DNA of 64,000 nucleotides from contig JAQUAF010000016.1 in assembly GCA_028687435.1 (NCBI GenBank), positions 1 to 64,000 of the forward strand, written 5' to 3'. The position numbers and the translations under genes are program-made. The notes under the pieces were generated by a model. It did no database searches. It was given only the letters and a program-made list of their open reading frames with translations, and had not been told where the DNA came from. Origin of the DNA: Verrucomicrobiia bacterium (GTDB taxonomy: Bacteria; Verrucomicrobiota; Verrucomicrobiia; JABWAM01). Below, in pieces: positions 9,845-19,343 of this stretch. Numbering within the stretch: position 1 is the first letter of the stretch; every line of letters starts with the position of its first letter.

Positions 9845-11062
9845 ATGTCTAATTCTTTTCAAATCGGCATGGGAGCGGCAACGATTACTCCCGCAATAGG
9901 TTGCAGGATGGGGGGGATGGGCAAGGTGTTGTCCGATAAGATTCATGATGATTTGTACGCTCGAGCCCTTGTTTTTTCCCATGGTGGAAGCCGTTGGGCT
10001 ATTGTCAGCGCCGATTTGGTGGCGCTGGGGCGCGATACGATTGACAGCGCCAAGGATTTGATTTTTCACGAGACAGGAATACCGCCGCAGAATATTTGCA
10101 TCCACGCCTTGCACAATCATTCCGGACCGCTGACTTATCAGTTTTTTGAGGGATACGAGCCTGAGTCGGATTACATGCAGGAGTTGATTTGTAAAGTCGC
10201 GGGGGGAGTCGAACAAGCGATGCGCAACCAGCAGGAGGCCGAGATTGGTTTTGGGAGTGGATATGCGATCCTAAATGTCAACCGACGAGTCAGAATGGCC
10301 AATGGGTCTGTTCAAATGCTTTTTAAACCGCCGACTTTGACGGCTGACCCGGATTTGCCGCCCAATGGGCCGACCGACCACGAACTGGGGATCATGGCAT
10401 TTCGAGGGGGGGATGGCCGGTTGTTGGGAATTCTTGCCAATTACAGCGCGCATGTGATTTGTGCGGCAAAGACTTCTCATTTGGGGACGGTTAGCGCCGA
10501 TTTTCCCGGTGAATTAGTTGGTTTTCTTCAATCTCAAACCGGGGCGTTCGCGATTCATACCAATGGCGCATGCGGCAATGTGCATCCTATCGGGTTTTCG
10601 GAAGGATTTGACCGCGCCAAAAAGACCGGGGAAGAACTTGGACGGACAGTTTTAGGTGTTCTGCCAGGCATTCATTTCGAACGCTGCTCCCGATTGCGTG
10701 CAAGAATGGAGTCTTTGGATTTGCCTTACAACCGGGAATTCATGGAAACGGGCAAAGGCCGGTTAAAACGCCGGGGAGATCGTTCCCTATCCGTGTTGCA
10801 GGTGATGGCCATCAATGACACGGCTTTCGTGAATGTGCCGTGCGAATTGTTTGTCGAGATCGGGTTGGCCATCAAGCGAAAATCCCCCTTTAAACGCACC
10901 TTTATCGTAAGCAACTCGAATGATTACCTCTCCTATGTTCCAACACGAGAGGCGTTTGCCGAGGGGGGGTATGAACCGAATCTCGCCCGTCACATTTCCG
11001 AAGCGGGAGCAATGCTTGAACGCCAGACCTTGAGAATGCTGGCGGAGATCTGGAATGGCTGA
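9845..11062 (+). CDS. Neutral/alkaline ceramidase-family protein
   Basis: 405 residues, matching the N-terminal catalytic domain of the neutral/alkaline non-lysosomal ceramidase family (PF04734-like). Visible features are GMGAATITPAIG at the start, ALHNHSGP in place of the family's THTHSGP metal-binding segment, ISAHVIC-like text (YSAHVIC), SADFPGELVGFL and NGACGNVHP. It is shorter than true ceramidases (about 650-780 residues) and I see no signal peptide. In PVC bacteria such short homologues often sit beside sugar genes and may act on something other than ceramide. It is three nucleotides from the downstream MFS gene, so the two are probably co-transcribed. Confidence 0.75.
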   Translation: MSNSFQIGMGAATITPAIGCRMGGMGKVLSDKIHDDLYARALVFSHGGSRWAIVSADLVALGRDTIDSAKDLIFHETGIPPQNICIHALHNHSGPLTYQFFEGYEPESDYMQELICKVAGGVEQAMRNQQEAEIGFGSGYAILNVNRRVRMANGSVQMLFKPPTLTADPDLPPNGPTDHELGIMAFRGGDGRLLGILANYSAHVICAAKTSHLGTVSADFPGELVGFLQSQTGAFAIHTNGACGNVHPIGFSEGFDRAKKTGEELGRTVLGVLPGIHFERCSRLRARMESLDLPYNREFMETGKGRLKRRGDRSLSVLQVMAINDTAFVNVPCELFVEIGLAIKRKSPFKRTFIVSNSNDYLSYVPTREAFAEGGYEPNLARHISEAGAMLERQTLRMLAEIWNG

Positions 11063-11065
11063 CCG

Positions 11066-12496
11066 ATGAACGCTTCTTTTCCAACTCCCTGTTATCGAGC
11101 GGGTTCGCTTTCCTATTCAAGAGCGGGATTGATGCTGCTGTTTGGATGGCTTTTGTGGGGGGATGTTTGCTACACCATTATGGAGGCCGTTGTTCCCACC
11201 ATTCTCCCGATCAAACTCAAGCAGTTAGGCGCTTCCAATGTCATCCTGAGTGTTATTATGACCATGTTGCCGGGCATCTTGAGTTCCGTGCTTTGCCCTT
11301 GGATCAGTTTCTGGAGCGATCGATATCGAAGCCGGCTTGGACGGCGGATTCCCTTTATTCTCTTTACGGCGCCGTTGTTGGCGCTATCCCTGATTTGTCT
11401 TGGTTATTGCGATGAGATCGGAAACGCTGTGCATTCGTGGGGCTTTTTCCATCTCCCCATTGACGCCGTTCGGATTGCCGTTATCATGGTTTTTATGGTT
11501 AGTTTTACTTTTTTCAATGATTTTGTGGGGTCTGTTTTCTGGTATCTGTTCAACGATGTCGTGCCGGAGATGTTCCTGGCCCGGTTCATGTCCATGTTCC
11601 GGGTTGTTGGAATATTGGCCGCCACTTTTTATCATGTCTATATCTTCAGATATGCGGAGACACATATGACGGCTATTTTTACCGGCGCCGCCTTGTTGTA
11701 TCTGTTTGGATTCGGACTGATGTGTTGGAAGGTGAGGGAAGGCGTCTATGCGCCCCCGCCGCCGACTGGAGAGCCTGGGATGGGAATTTTTCGAGGGGTA
11801 AAAATATTTATCCGCGAATGTTATTCGATTCCCCATTACTGGTTTCTTTTTGCAATGAATATGTTCACGGCCATTTCTCTTGCAACGAGCATTTTTACTA
11901 TATTCTGGCACCAATCCTTAGGGCTGCAGATGGATGAGATTGGAAAGATCAATGGGGTTATGTGCGCGGTTGGCGCTGTGATGATCCTTCTGTCCGGCTG
12001 GATTGCGGACCGCTATCATCCGATTCGTGCGGTTTTGGCGGGCCGGATTTTGTCTCTTGCGGTGGTCACACCTTTTGGTTTGATTTGGTTGTTCGTAACA
12101 CCTTGTCCCTCGGTTGTATTCTGGATTTTTATCGCCGCGACGATTGTTTTCAGCCCGGTTAAAGCTTTGATTGGCATTGGGGATCCTCCGCTTTTGATGA
12201 AAGTGTTTCCGCGAGAGCGATATGGACAGTTTTGCTCGGCAAATGCCCTGTTGACGTGTTTGGGACGGATTTGTGGCGGAGTGGCAGCGGGCGCTTTTTT
12301 TGATTTGATTCGACGCCTTGGCGCGACCGGTGACTTTGTGTATCGGTTTATTCCGGTTTGGACATGGTTTTTCGAGGCATTGACCCTGGTTTGTTTGATT
12401 TGTTTTTATCGGAGTTGGAAAAAACACGGCGGAGATGAGTCCTATCAAGCTCCCATGGTTTCCACTGATTTGATTCACGGGAAACCTGTTCTTTGA
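11066..12496 (+). CDS. MFS transporter, GPH/SLC45-like sugar symporter
   Basis: 476 residues with about 12 hydrophobic segments. The first loop carries WISFWSDRYRSRLGRRIPFI, which fits the MFS loop 2-3 signature (D-R-x-x-x-R-x-G-R-R), and SGWIADRYHPIRAV marks the corresponding loop of the second half. The pattern is closest to glycoside-cation symporters and their SLC45-like relatives. It starts four bases after the ceramidase-family stop codon. It probably imports the product released by a neighbouring hydrolase; the substrate is not visible. The 3' end overlaps the convergent recombinase by 22 bp. Confidence 0.8.
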   Translation: MNASFPTPCYRAGSLSYSRAGLMLLFGWLLWGDVCYTIMEAVVPTILPIKLKQLGASNVILSVIMTMLPGILSSVLCPWISFWSDRYRSRLGRRIPFILFTAPLLALSLICLGYCDEIGNAVHSWGFFHLPIDAVRIAVIMVFMVSFTFFNDFVGSVFWYLFNDVVPEMFLARFMSMFRVVGILAATFYHVYIFRYAETHMTAIFTGAALLYLFGFGLMCWKVREGVYAPPPPTGEPGMGIFRGVKIFIRECYSIPHYWFLFAMNMFTAISLATSIFTIFWHQSLGLQMDEIGKINGVMCAVGAVMILLSGWIADRYHPIRAVLAGRILSLAVVTPFGLIWLFVTPCPSVVFWIFIAATIVFSPVKALIGIGDPPLLMKVFPRERYGQFCSANALLTCLGRICGGVAAGAFFDLIRRLGATGDFVYRFIPVWTWFFEALTLVCLICFYRSWKKHGGDESYQAPMVSTDLIHGKPVL

Positions 12497-13098
12497 CAGT
12501 CAATCTGAGTTTTTGCATCAACGGCATGAAACAATCGGAAAGCGGTTGTTTTTGAGATGCCAAGTTCCTTGGCGATACGGCTCAAGGAAAACCCTTTCCG
12601 GCGTAATGTCAGAGCTTGGGCGGCCAAGGCGGAATGAACAGGGGGGCGCCCCAACTTTGATCCGCGCTGGCGTGCGCGTTGCAAACCGGCCTTGGTGCGT
12701 TCTCCAATTCGGATGCGCTCTTGTTTGGCCAGGGTGGCCAGAAGGGCAAGGATCGCATCCTTGAAGATTCCAAGGCTGTCCATGTACGGTTTGGTGAAAG
12801 ATCGAAACCCCACCCCCCAAGATTCAAGAAGCTGAAGGTAGTGGAGAGTTCGGGCCACCCCCTCACGGCTGAAGCGGTCAAGGGACCAGAACAACACCAG
12901 GGCAAACCGATGTTGGGCGGCCGCCGCCATCAGTTTTTGAAATTCTTTCCGGTCGGACCGGCTTCCGGATGCGGTGTCCGTAAATGTTTGGGCCACCTTC
13001 CATTTTTGAGATCGGGCAAACCGGATGAGCTGGGCCTGTTGGTTGCCGACGTCCTGGTCGCCGGTGGAAATGCGGGTGTAGAGGGCAACACGGATCAT
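12475..13098 (-). CDS. Serine recombinase (resolvase/invertase family)
   Basis: 207 residues, the normal size of a small serine resolvase. The N-terminal catalytic domain shows VALYTRISTGDQ with the nucleophilic Ser, then LVLFWSLDRFSREG with the conserved Asp-Arg-x-x-Arg. The long E helix is followed by GSKLGRPPVH and a C-terminal helix-turn-helix (FSLSRIAKELGISKTTAFRLF). The protein cuts and rejoins DNA at paired sites. No transposase lies beside it, so it may be a remnant of a mobile element or control a local inversion. It converges on the MFS gene with a 22-bp overlap of the coding ends. Confidence 0.9.
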   Translation of the reverse strand: MIRVALYTRISTGDQDVGNQQAQLIRFARSQKWKVAQTFTDTASGSRSDRKEFQKLMAAAAQHRFALVLFWSLDRFSREGVARTLHYLQLLESWGVGFRSFTKPYMDSLGIFKDAILALLATLAKQERIRIGERTKAGLQRARQRGSKLGRPPVHSALAAQALTLRRKGFSLSRIAKELGISKTTAFRLFHAVDAKTQIDCQRTGFP

Positions 13099-13244
13099 GA
13101 TTGAGCGCGCCGGTGGTCAAATGCATGAAAACCGCCGGTTTGGAAATGTTGGTTGAAAAATTCATGTCCCACACATTTGAGCGTGTTTATCCAGGTTGGA
13201 ACAATGAACAAAAGCTTTTTTTGAAGTTTTGAACAATAAAAACA

Positions 13245-13286
13245 GACATTTTGAAACCGCCAAAAAAAGGACATTTTCAGACCGGC
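13245..13286. repeat. Two direct repeats upstream of the recombinase
   Basis: GACATTTTGAAACCGCC (13245-13261) and GACATTTTCAGACCGGC (13270-13286) are imperfect 17-bp direct repeats set 25 bp apart. Multiple short terminal repeats of this kind occur at IS21-type ends and in recombinase binding sites. No istA or istB is visible. The rest of 13099-13531 has no supported gene. Confidence 0.4.
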
Positions 13287-13398
13287 GTTTACACTTTCTC
13301 CTCTGAACAAAAATGAAAAATTGGCCGTTTCACGAAATTATGGGATGGCTGTGTTAAAAATCGATGAGCAGGATTCATGGGATGTTTTAACTTTTATG

Positions 13399-13440
13399 GT
13401 CTTGCCCGGAATTGATCCTGTCCATCGCTGTGAATTCATC
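13399..13440. repeat. Dispersed repeat 'ATTGATCCTGTCCATC', copy 1
   Basis: GTCTTGCCCGGAATTGATCC continues into TGTCCATCGCTGTGAATTCA. Related copies lie at about 36213-36262 and 37441-37490, each shortly upstream of a gene. It is an intergenic repeat of unknown function. Confidence 0.5.
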
Positions 13441-13531
13441 CCGCATTTTTATGTAAAATTCGCCGCAATCGCGCGCTTGACTCCCCCCAATGTTTGCTCA
13501 AACAATCCGCCCGATTCAACCAAGGTATTCC

Positions 13532-15790
13532 ATGCCCCCAAAAAACAGCAAATCCCCATCCCGTTCGTCCAACATTTCCAAAAATCGTCCCGGAGCGACG
13601 ACGCCGGGGGCGGACCTCAAATGGTGGCAGCGTCCGGTGCGGATGATGCGGCGGGATTATGTGGGCGATTTCGAGAGGTTCATGAAATCCGACCTGGCAA
13701 AGCTGGCGCGGGAATCGCGCGACCGGTGGCACATCAATTGCGAATGGGTGATGGCCACGCCGGGATGCGCGCCGGGGTTGGCGCACCAGACATTGTTCAA
13801 TTCGTCCAAGTTCGAGAAATTTCCCAAGCTCGGGAATTTCGACATGTTGCGGGAATACCTGCCCCACGCGAAAAAATACGGCGTTCACCTGGTTCCCTAT
13901 GTCAACATGCACTGGTATTCCTACGATTTTGCCGCCCAGCATCCGGGATGGGAACAACTGCTGGAGGACGGCACGCCTTACGGGCGGAAACATCCGCTCT
14001 ATGGCAATGGCACCACGTTGTGCGTCAACAGCCCCTGGCGCGACTGGGCGTTTGAGATGATCCGCGAAGTCATGCGCACGGGAGTGGACGGTTGTTTTCT
14101 CGACGGTCCGGTGATCTTTCCCTCCTGCTGTTACTGCGAGACCTGCCGCCGGCTTTTTGCGGAAATGGATGGGGGCGGAAAACTGCCGTCCTTCGGGGAT
14201 TGGAGCGATCCGCTGTGGAAACCGTTTTTGCAATTCCGAGCCGAATCCTGGGCGAATTTCATGAAGGGCGCGCAGGAAGCCGCAGTGTCGGTGAATCCGG
14301 AAGCGGTCATCTTCCTCAATGGCGGAGGTTTTCATACTTCCGCGCTCGAAACGGCGCGCGATCCGTCGCGGATGGAAAAATTCCAGAATTTTTCGGGGGC
14401 GGAGGAGTTCTTCCATTGTTCCACCGAGTACAAATCGCCGTTCTGTTCGCTCAATCTGGCGCGTTTCCTGGCCGCGGGCGAAAAACCGGCGGTGGTGTTC
14501 ACGCACCATGCCTTGTCCACCTGGCATTACAACCCATTGCCGCCCGCGGAAATGAGCAACGCCCTGGCCCAGACCGCGGCGGGCGGGGCCAACACCTGGT
14601 TTGCCATCTTCATGGACGCCATGGATACGCGGGCCGGGGAGGCGTTTGAAGGCATGTCCGTGGCAAAATTCCTGGCGGAAAATGATCCCCTTTACACCGC
14701 CACCTCATCAGCGGCGGAAACCGCCATCATTCACTCCAACCGCACGCTCTATTATTACCTCACCCGTCACAAGGCGCTTGTGGCGGAGGCTGGCGGGGGC
14801 AGGGAAAAGGATCTGGTTTTCGAGGCCGCCCAAAAACCGGCAAGGGAAGATCTGAGCGCGTGCCGGACTGTGTCCGCAAAAATCCTGAACAACGAAATTT
14901 CCGGTTCTTTTGACGCGTTCAATTTTGCCCATATCCCCGTGAAAGTGTTGTGGGACGAGCATCTGGTTCCGGAAAAGCTTCAGGGTGTGAAGACGCTGGT
15001 GTTGCCCAACATGGCCTGTCTTTCCGACAGGCAGCTTGCCGCCATCCGCGCGTTTGTCGAGGCGGGCGGCGGTCTGGTGGCGACCTTTGAATCCGGGTGT
15101 TATGACGAATGGGGCGAACCGGCCCGGCGCCCGGAATGGCTCAAATTCCTTGGGATCGAAAAAATCGAGGGTGTTTTCGCCCCCTCCCGCGTCGAGGAAT
15201 ACATGACGGTCAAGGGACGCGCCCTGCGCGGATTTGCCGACGGTTATGTCATGCCCCGGACGGTCAACGCGCTGAAGGTCAAAGCGGCGAAGGATGCCCA
15301 GGCGCTGGTTTATTTCAATCATCCCATCGGTTTGGCTTACGCGAAGATGCAAGGCGCATCCGAATGGCCCGCGGTTTTGCTAAGCAAACGGGGCAAAGGC
15401 CGGGTTGTTTACGCGGCTGCGCCGTTGTTTGAAAGCTTCAATCTTCATCATCTGGCGGATCACAAGGAATTGACCCGCGCCATGACGCGCCTGGCGGCTG
15501 GAACGGCGGGACTCCAGGTCGAAACCTGCGCCCCGGGCAGTGTGGCGATCGAAACCCGCGCCCAGAAGGGACGGCTGCTGGTTCACTTGGTCAACACCAC
15601 CAGCGAGATGAAACGGCCCATGGAACGCATCATCCCCCTGCGCGACATCAAACTCTCCATTCGCGCCAAAGGCATCCGCCGCATCAAAGCCTGCCGGTTG
15701 AACAAAACGCTTTCCTTCACCGCCGCCAAGGGGCGCGTCGCCGTCCGCCTGCCCGCGATCAACGATTACGAACTGCTGGTTTTGGAATAG
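13532..15790 (+). CDS. GH42/GHL6-like putative glycoside hydrolase
   Basis: About 752 residues without an evident signal peptide. The first half looks like a TIM-barrel hydrolase of the GHL6/GH42 type, with VDGCFLDGPVIFPSCCYCETC joining a putative catalytic Asp to a CxxC-containing segment. The second half fits a beta-galactosidase trimerisation (glutamine-amidotransferase-like) domain: VLPNMACLSDRQLAAIRAFV then EAGGGLVATFESG. ATG 13532 is preferred to the ORF-track ATG at 13490. The gene is clearly more GC-rich than the tandem hydrolases at 3-9 kb, hinting at a different history. Substrate unknown. Confidence 0.65.
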   Translation: MPPKNSKSPSRSSNISKNRPGATTPGADLKWWQRPVRMMRRDYVGDFERFMKSDLAKLARESRDRWHINCEWVMATPGCAPGLAHQTLFNSSKFEKFPKLGNFDMLREYLPHAKKYGVHLVPYVNMHWYSYDFAAQHPGWEQLLEDGTPYGRKHPLYGNGTTLCVNSPWRDWAFEMIREVMRTGVDGCFLDGPVIFPSCCYCETCRRLFAEMDGGGKLPSFGDWSDPLWKPFLQFRAESWANFMKGAQEAAVSVNPEAVIFLNGGGFHTSALETARDPSRMEKFQNFSGAEEFFHCSTEYKSPFCSLNLARFLAAGEKPAVVFTHHALSTWHYNPLPPAEMSNALAQTAAGGANTWFAIFMDAMDTRAGEAFEGMSVAKFLAENDPLYTATSSAAETAIIHSNRTLYYYLTRHKALVAEAGGGREKDLVFEAAQKPAREDLSACRTVSAKILNNEISGSFDAFNFAHIPVKVLWDEHLVPEKLQGVKTLVLPNMACLSDRQLAAIRAFVEAGGGLVATFESGCYDEWGEPARRPEWLKFLGIEKIEGVFAPSRVEEYMTVKGRALRGFADGYVMPRTVNALKVKAAKDAQALVYFNHPIGLAYAKMQGASEWPAVLLSKRGKGRVVYAAAPLFESFNLHHLADHKELTRAMTRLAAGTAGLQVETCAPGSVAIETRAQKGRLLVHLVNTTSEMKRPMERIIPLRDIKLSIRAKGIRRIKACRLNKTLSFTAAKGRVAVRLPAINDYELLVLE

Positions 15791-15889
15791 CTTTTTGTTT
15801 GGAACGGCGGTGCGGGCGACCATAGTCGCTTGGAAATAAAGTTCCGCTCAAAATGCGCAGAAGTTGGCGTGCGTCTATGTCGCCGCTGT

Positions 15890-15938
15890 TGTCATTGCGA
15901 GGAGTTCGCTCCAGCGAACGACGAAGCAATCTCCGTTG
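15890..15938. repeat. REP-like 'CATTGCGAGGAG' intergenic repeat
   Basis: CATTGCGAGGAG, then the perfect hairpin GTTCGCT-CC-AGCGAAC, then GACGAAGCAATCTC. This pattern is a widespread intergenic palindrome in environmental bacteria. It lies in a decayed stretch (15791-16247) that also has the low-complexity text TTTTTGCCACAAAAGGCAC. Confidence 0.55.
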
Positions 15939-16033
15939 CGCGATTTTGTTTCAACCAGGGCATTTCACTTAAAACTGCAGCCATTTTTTGCCACAAAAGG
16001 CACAAAAAGCTCAAAATAAGATGGTTGCTCAAT

Positions 16034-16236
16034 GAGGTGAGCAAATTCGATGGATGTAATGTTCTGGTCACCGATCTTGCCCCCCAAAGCGCAAGCAAAG
16101 AAACGGTTCATCAGCGGTACAAGGATCTGGCCGAAGTGGAACAAATTTTTCGCAGTTCAAAAACGGTCAACCTGGAAATGCGTCCCGTCCATGTTCGCAA
16201 TGAGATCAGCACACGGGCGCATGTCATGGTCGAAAG
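16034..16236 (+). pseudogene. IS1634/IS4-type transposase remnant
   Basis: The in-frame text FDGCNVLVTDL, VHQRYKDLAEVEQIFRSSKT and NLEMRPVHVR followed by RAHVMVE matches the C-terminal part of IS1634-type DDE transposases (a YxxLxxVExxFRxxK signature with its catalytic Glu). Only about 65 residues remain, with no upstream catalytic domain and no downstream tail. The longer track ORF 15830..16318 is a chance extension of this fragment. It abuts the broken end of hdrA and may mark the event that damaged the locus. Confidence 0.65.
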
Positions 16237-16247
16237 GAAGGAGGAAT

Positions 16248-17623
16248 TCATTTTTCAGGGGATTTGGCATCGCGCTCCGGCGCGGCTTGATTCAGCAACT
16301 CCCCGATTTCGGCGGTGATTTGCCGGTCGGTGAAATGGTTGCCGGTGATGGATGCGGATGGGCAGGCGGCCACACAGGTTCCGCAGCCGCGGCACAGGGC
16401 GGCATGGACTCTGGCCACCCCCTTGGCGGCGTCGAACGAAATGGCTTTGTAGGGGCAGACCGGCAGACAGGAACGGCAGCCCGAGCATTTTTCCTCATCC
16501 ACTTGGGCGACGATGGGCTCGATCTCCAGCTTTTTTCCGGATGTGAGATCGGAAAGGATGAATCCGGCAGCTTGCCGTAACCCAGGCCGGGTAATTGACT
16601 GCAGTCATAGAGGTCCGCCCCCACCGCGACCAAAACGGCGCCCACCTTGCGTTCCACCAGCCGGTTTTCCTGTTCGTAAAGGATGGTTTTTTCCACAGGG
16701 CAGGCTTCCAGGCATTTCCGGCAATCATTTTTCCGGGTCCATCTGGCGCAGGATGACTCGTCGAGAAATGGCGTGTTGGGAAGACCTCCAAAGAAAGCCA
16801 GGTCGATGGCTTTGCGTTGATTGAAGTTGCAATTGAATTCATTGGTCGCGGATGCCGGGCAGGCGTTGACACATTCCATGCAAGAGATGCAGGAACCGGT
16901 GTTGATGTGACGGGGCGCCTGCCGGATTTTGGCGGTAAAATTTCCGAAAAAGCCGGTCAATTCCGCCAGGTCCGATTGCAACAACAATTCGATGTTGGCG
17001 GCGTGGGGACCGTGCAGGATTTCGGATTCCACGGGCTCCAGCATGCAGGGGCCGCATTCCATGTCGGGAAAGAGTTCGTCGTACATGGCGGCCATTCCGC
17101 CGATGACCGGACGGCGTTCCACAACGGTGACTTTGCGTCCGGCCTCAGCCAGGGTCAGGGCGGATTTCAATCCGGCAGCGCCCGCGCCGAGGATCAACAC
17201 ATCCGGGCAGGCATTCACGATGATTTTTTCCAGGGGGACATGGTGTTGAACCCTCCGGATGGCGGCCCGGATCTGGATGCATGCCTTTGCCGTGGCCTGT
17301 TCCCTGCCGGGAGCGACCCAGGCAATGAGTTCCCGGATATTGACCATCTGCATGAGATAAGGGTTCATGCCCGCCCTGACCATGACGCTGCGAAAAGTTT
17401 CCTCGTGTTTGCGCGGGGAGCAGGCGGCGATGACCACCCGGTCGGGCGGATTTTCCCTCAAATCCTTTTCGATGAAGACGCTCCCTGCCTCGCCGCAGGG
17501 CAAGGAAATGATCTTGAATGAAATTTTCCCGCCGCAATCCTCAATGACGGATCGGATTTTTTCAGCGTCGATTTGTTCGCTGATGCGGTTGCCACAGGTG
17601 CAGAAATAGACGGCAATTTTCAT
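16248..17623 (-). pseudogene. hdrA: Heterodisulfide reductase subunit A-like, internally deleted and frameshifted
   Basis: The N-terminal part (ATG 17623) is HdrA-like: AVYFCTCGNRI, an FAD-binding GAGAAGLKSALTLAEAG, and a [4Fe-4S] segment CISCMECVNACP. It runs to GLGYGKLPDSS and then leaves the family pattern. The adjacent frame resumes at SGKKLEIEPIVAQVDEEKCSGC with two C-terminal ferredoxin motifs (CSGCRSCLPVCP, CRGCGTCVAACP) and stops at 16248. About 200 residues expected between these points, including the rest of the flavin domain, are absent and the frame changes. HdrA is normally about 650 residues and bifurcates electrons with HdrB/HdrC, neither of which is here. I read this as a pseudogene; a sequencing frameshift alone would not explain the missing segment. 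Confidence 0.75.
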
Positions 17624-17781
17624 TGTTGCGCGCTTTCCGGGTGTGGAGGTTTGGCGAAGAAGAGAAGAGGGATTCACCCGGCGAATGTCAAAAGCTAAAA
17701 TCTTGGATTACCATGGCATGATTTGACGGAAATTTCATGTTTAGACGTCATGATAACCTGTTCGGCCCCAAAGCTTTTTGC

Positions 17782-17811
17782 TTGTCATAAGACCTTTTGC
17801 CGTCCTAGACT
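17782..17811 (+). promoter_or_regulatory. Promoter of the gspF-like gene
   Basis: TTGTCA and TAGACT are spaced 18 bp apart, and only 8 nt separate the -10 from ATG 17820. There is no room for a Shine-Dalgarno sequence, so the transcript may be leaderless or nearly so. Confidence 0.4.
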
Positions 17812-17819
17812 GGCCGCGC

Positions 17820-19115
17820 ATGCCGAAGTTCACCTACACCGCCATGGACTCGAAGGGCACCGAGAAAAAGGGCTCGATCGACGCTGACAATCAGGGCAGC
17901 GCGATCAACCGGCTCCGCGAAATGGGGCTTTTCCCCACGAATCTGGCAGAGGAAGGCACTGGCAAAAGGGTTGAAGCCAGCGCCTCGTCTGCCAAAGGGC
18001 AGCCTGCCAGGGGGGGCGGGATAAATCTGAACATCGACATTGGGAAATTTTTGGGCGGCGGCGGTGTCAAACCCAAGATTCTCTGCCTGTTTACGCGCCA
18101 GCTTGCCACACTGGTGGATGCCGGTCTTCCTTTGCTCAAAGGGTTGAATGTGCTGCAACGGCAGGAAAGAAACGCCACGCTGAAGGCTGCGCTTGGGGAT
18201 CTGGCCCAGTCGCTTGAGAGCGGCAGCACTTTTTCGGAGGCGCTCTACAAACATCCGAAGCTTTTCAACAAGCTTTATATCAACATGGTGAAGGCGGGCG
18301 AGGTCGGCGGCGTGCTGGAAGTCGTGCTGAACCGTCTGGCCCAGTTCATGGAAAAGGCGGAGAAAATCAAGGGCAAGGTCAAGTCCGCCATGTTTTATCC
18401 CGTGGCTGTGTTGATCATCGCGGTGGTCATTCTGGGTTTTTTGCTGGTTAAGATTGTTCCGAAGTTCGAGGAGATTTTCAAAGACCTGTTGGCGGGTCAG
18501 GAACTGCCGGACTTCACCCGGTTTGTGCTGGGAATCAGCCGGCAGACCAAGGATCATTTTCTGGTGGTGATTGGTTCCATTGTGGGTCTTTTTATTGTCA
18601 TCAAACTTCTGACCAGGACAGAGAAGGGCGGGATTGTGGTGGATCAACTGAAACTTCACATGCCGGTTTTTGGCGACTTGATACGGATGACTGCCATTTC
18701 CCGGTTTGCCCGTACTTTGGGCACGTTGCTCTCATCGGGTGTTCCGATTCTTCAGGCCCTTCAAATTGTCAAGGATACCAGCGGCAATCGAATCATTGCC
18801 GATGCGGTTTCAAAGGTTCACGATAGCGTCAAGGAAGGCGAAAGCATCGTCCAGCCATTGGAAGCCTCCAAGGTGTTTCCACCCATGGTTGTCAGCATGA
18901 TTGACGTGGGTGAGACGACTGGCGCCCTGCCCGACATGCTGACCAAGATTGCCGACATTTATGAGGATGAGGTGGACAATGCCATCACCGCCGCCACCTC
19001 ACTATTGGAACCCGTAATGATTGTGTTTTTGGCCGTGGTGGTCGGAAGCATTGTCATTGCCCTCTTCCTGCCTTTGATCAAAATCATTACCACTCTCGGT
19101 CAGCAAACCGGCTAA
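17820..19115 (+). CDS. Type II secretion/type IV pilus inner-membrane platform protein (GspF/PilC family)
   Basis: About 431 residues. The start MPKFTYTAMDSKGTEKKGSI is the typical GspF/PilC N-terminus. Two repeated T2SSF domains follow (about 100-225 and 290-415), each with the LFTRQLATLVDAGLPLLKG or FARTLGTLLSSGVPILQA signature. Three hydrophobic segments are visible: AMFYPVAVLIIAVVILGFLL, HFLVVIGSIVGLFIVIKLL and one at the C-terminus. The protein would organise the pseudopilus assembly machine at the inner membrane. No GspE, GspG or secretin gene is adjacent, but it could serve the two isolated pseudopilins in this window. ATG 17820 gives the family N-terminus. Confidence 0.9.
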   Translation: MPKFTYTAMDSKGTEKKGSIDADNQGSAINRLREMGLFPTNLAEEGTGKRVEASASSAKGQPARGGGINLNIDIGKFLGGGGVKPKILCLFTRQLATLVDAGLPLLKGLNVLQRQERNATLKAALGDLAQSLESGSTFSEALYKHPKLFNKLYINMVKAGEVGGVLEVVLNRLAQFMEKAEKIKGKVKSAMFYPVAVLIIAVVILGFLLVKIVPKFEEIFKDLLAGQELPDFTRFVLGISRQTKDHFLVVIGSIVGLFIVIKLLTRTEKGGIVVDQLKLHMPVFGDLIRMTAISRFARTLGTLLSSGVPILQALQIVKDTSGNRIIADAVSKVHDSVKEGESIVQPLEASKVFPPMVVSMIDVGETTGALPDMLTKIADIYEDEVDNAITAATSLLEPVMIVFLAVVVGSIVIALFLPLIKIITTLGQQTG

Positions 19116-19343
19116 GGAGCCGCGCAAAAATTTCTTCGGCAGCGCGTACGACCGGCGTTTTGCATCTGGTTTGAATGTCAATGGGAACTTTCCGTGTCTT
19201 TTCACGTCCGGCTTGTCTTTTGTCCCGTGACGTTGTAGGATGCCTGTTCATTTCATTTCTTCACCCCTGAATATTTCATGTTTCGCATGAAGCATTTGAC
19301 GGGTTAAGGCAACACAATCTTCCGTAAACCACCAACCACGATT

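Noticed and set aside
9403-9852. 149-aa ORF before the ceramidase-family gene
   Set aside because: It crosses promoter-like and repeat sequence and has no protein-like pattern.
15830-16318. 162-aa ORF as an intact gene
   Set aside because: Only a 65-residue stretch matches a transposase; the rest is translated REP-like and low-complexity DNA.
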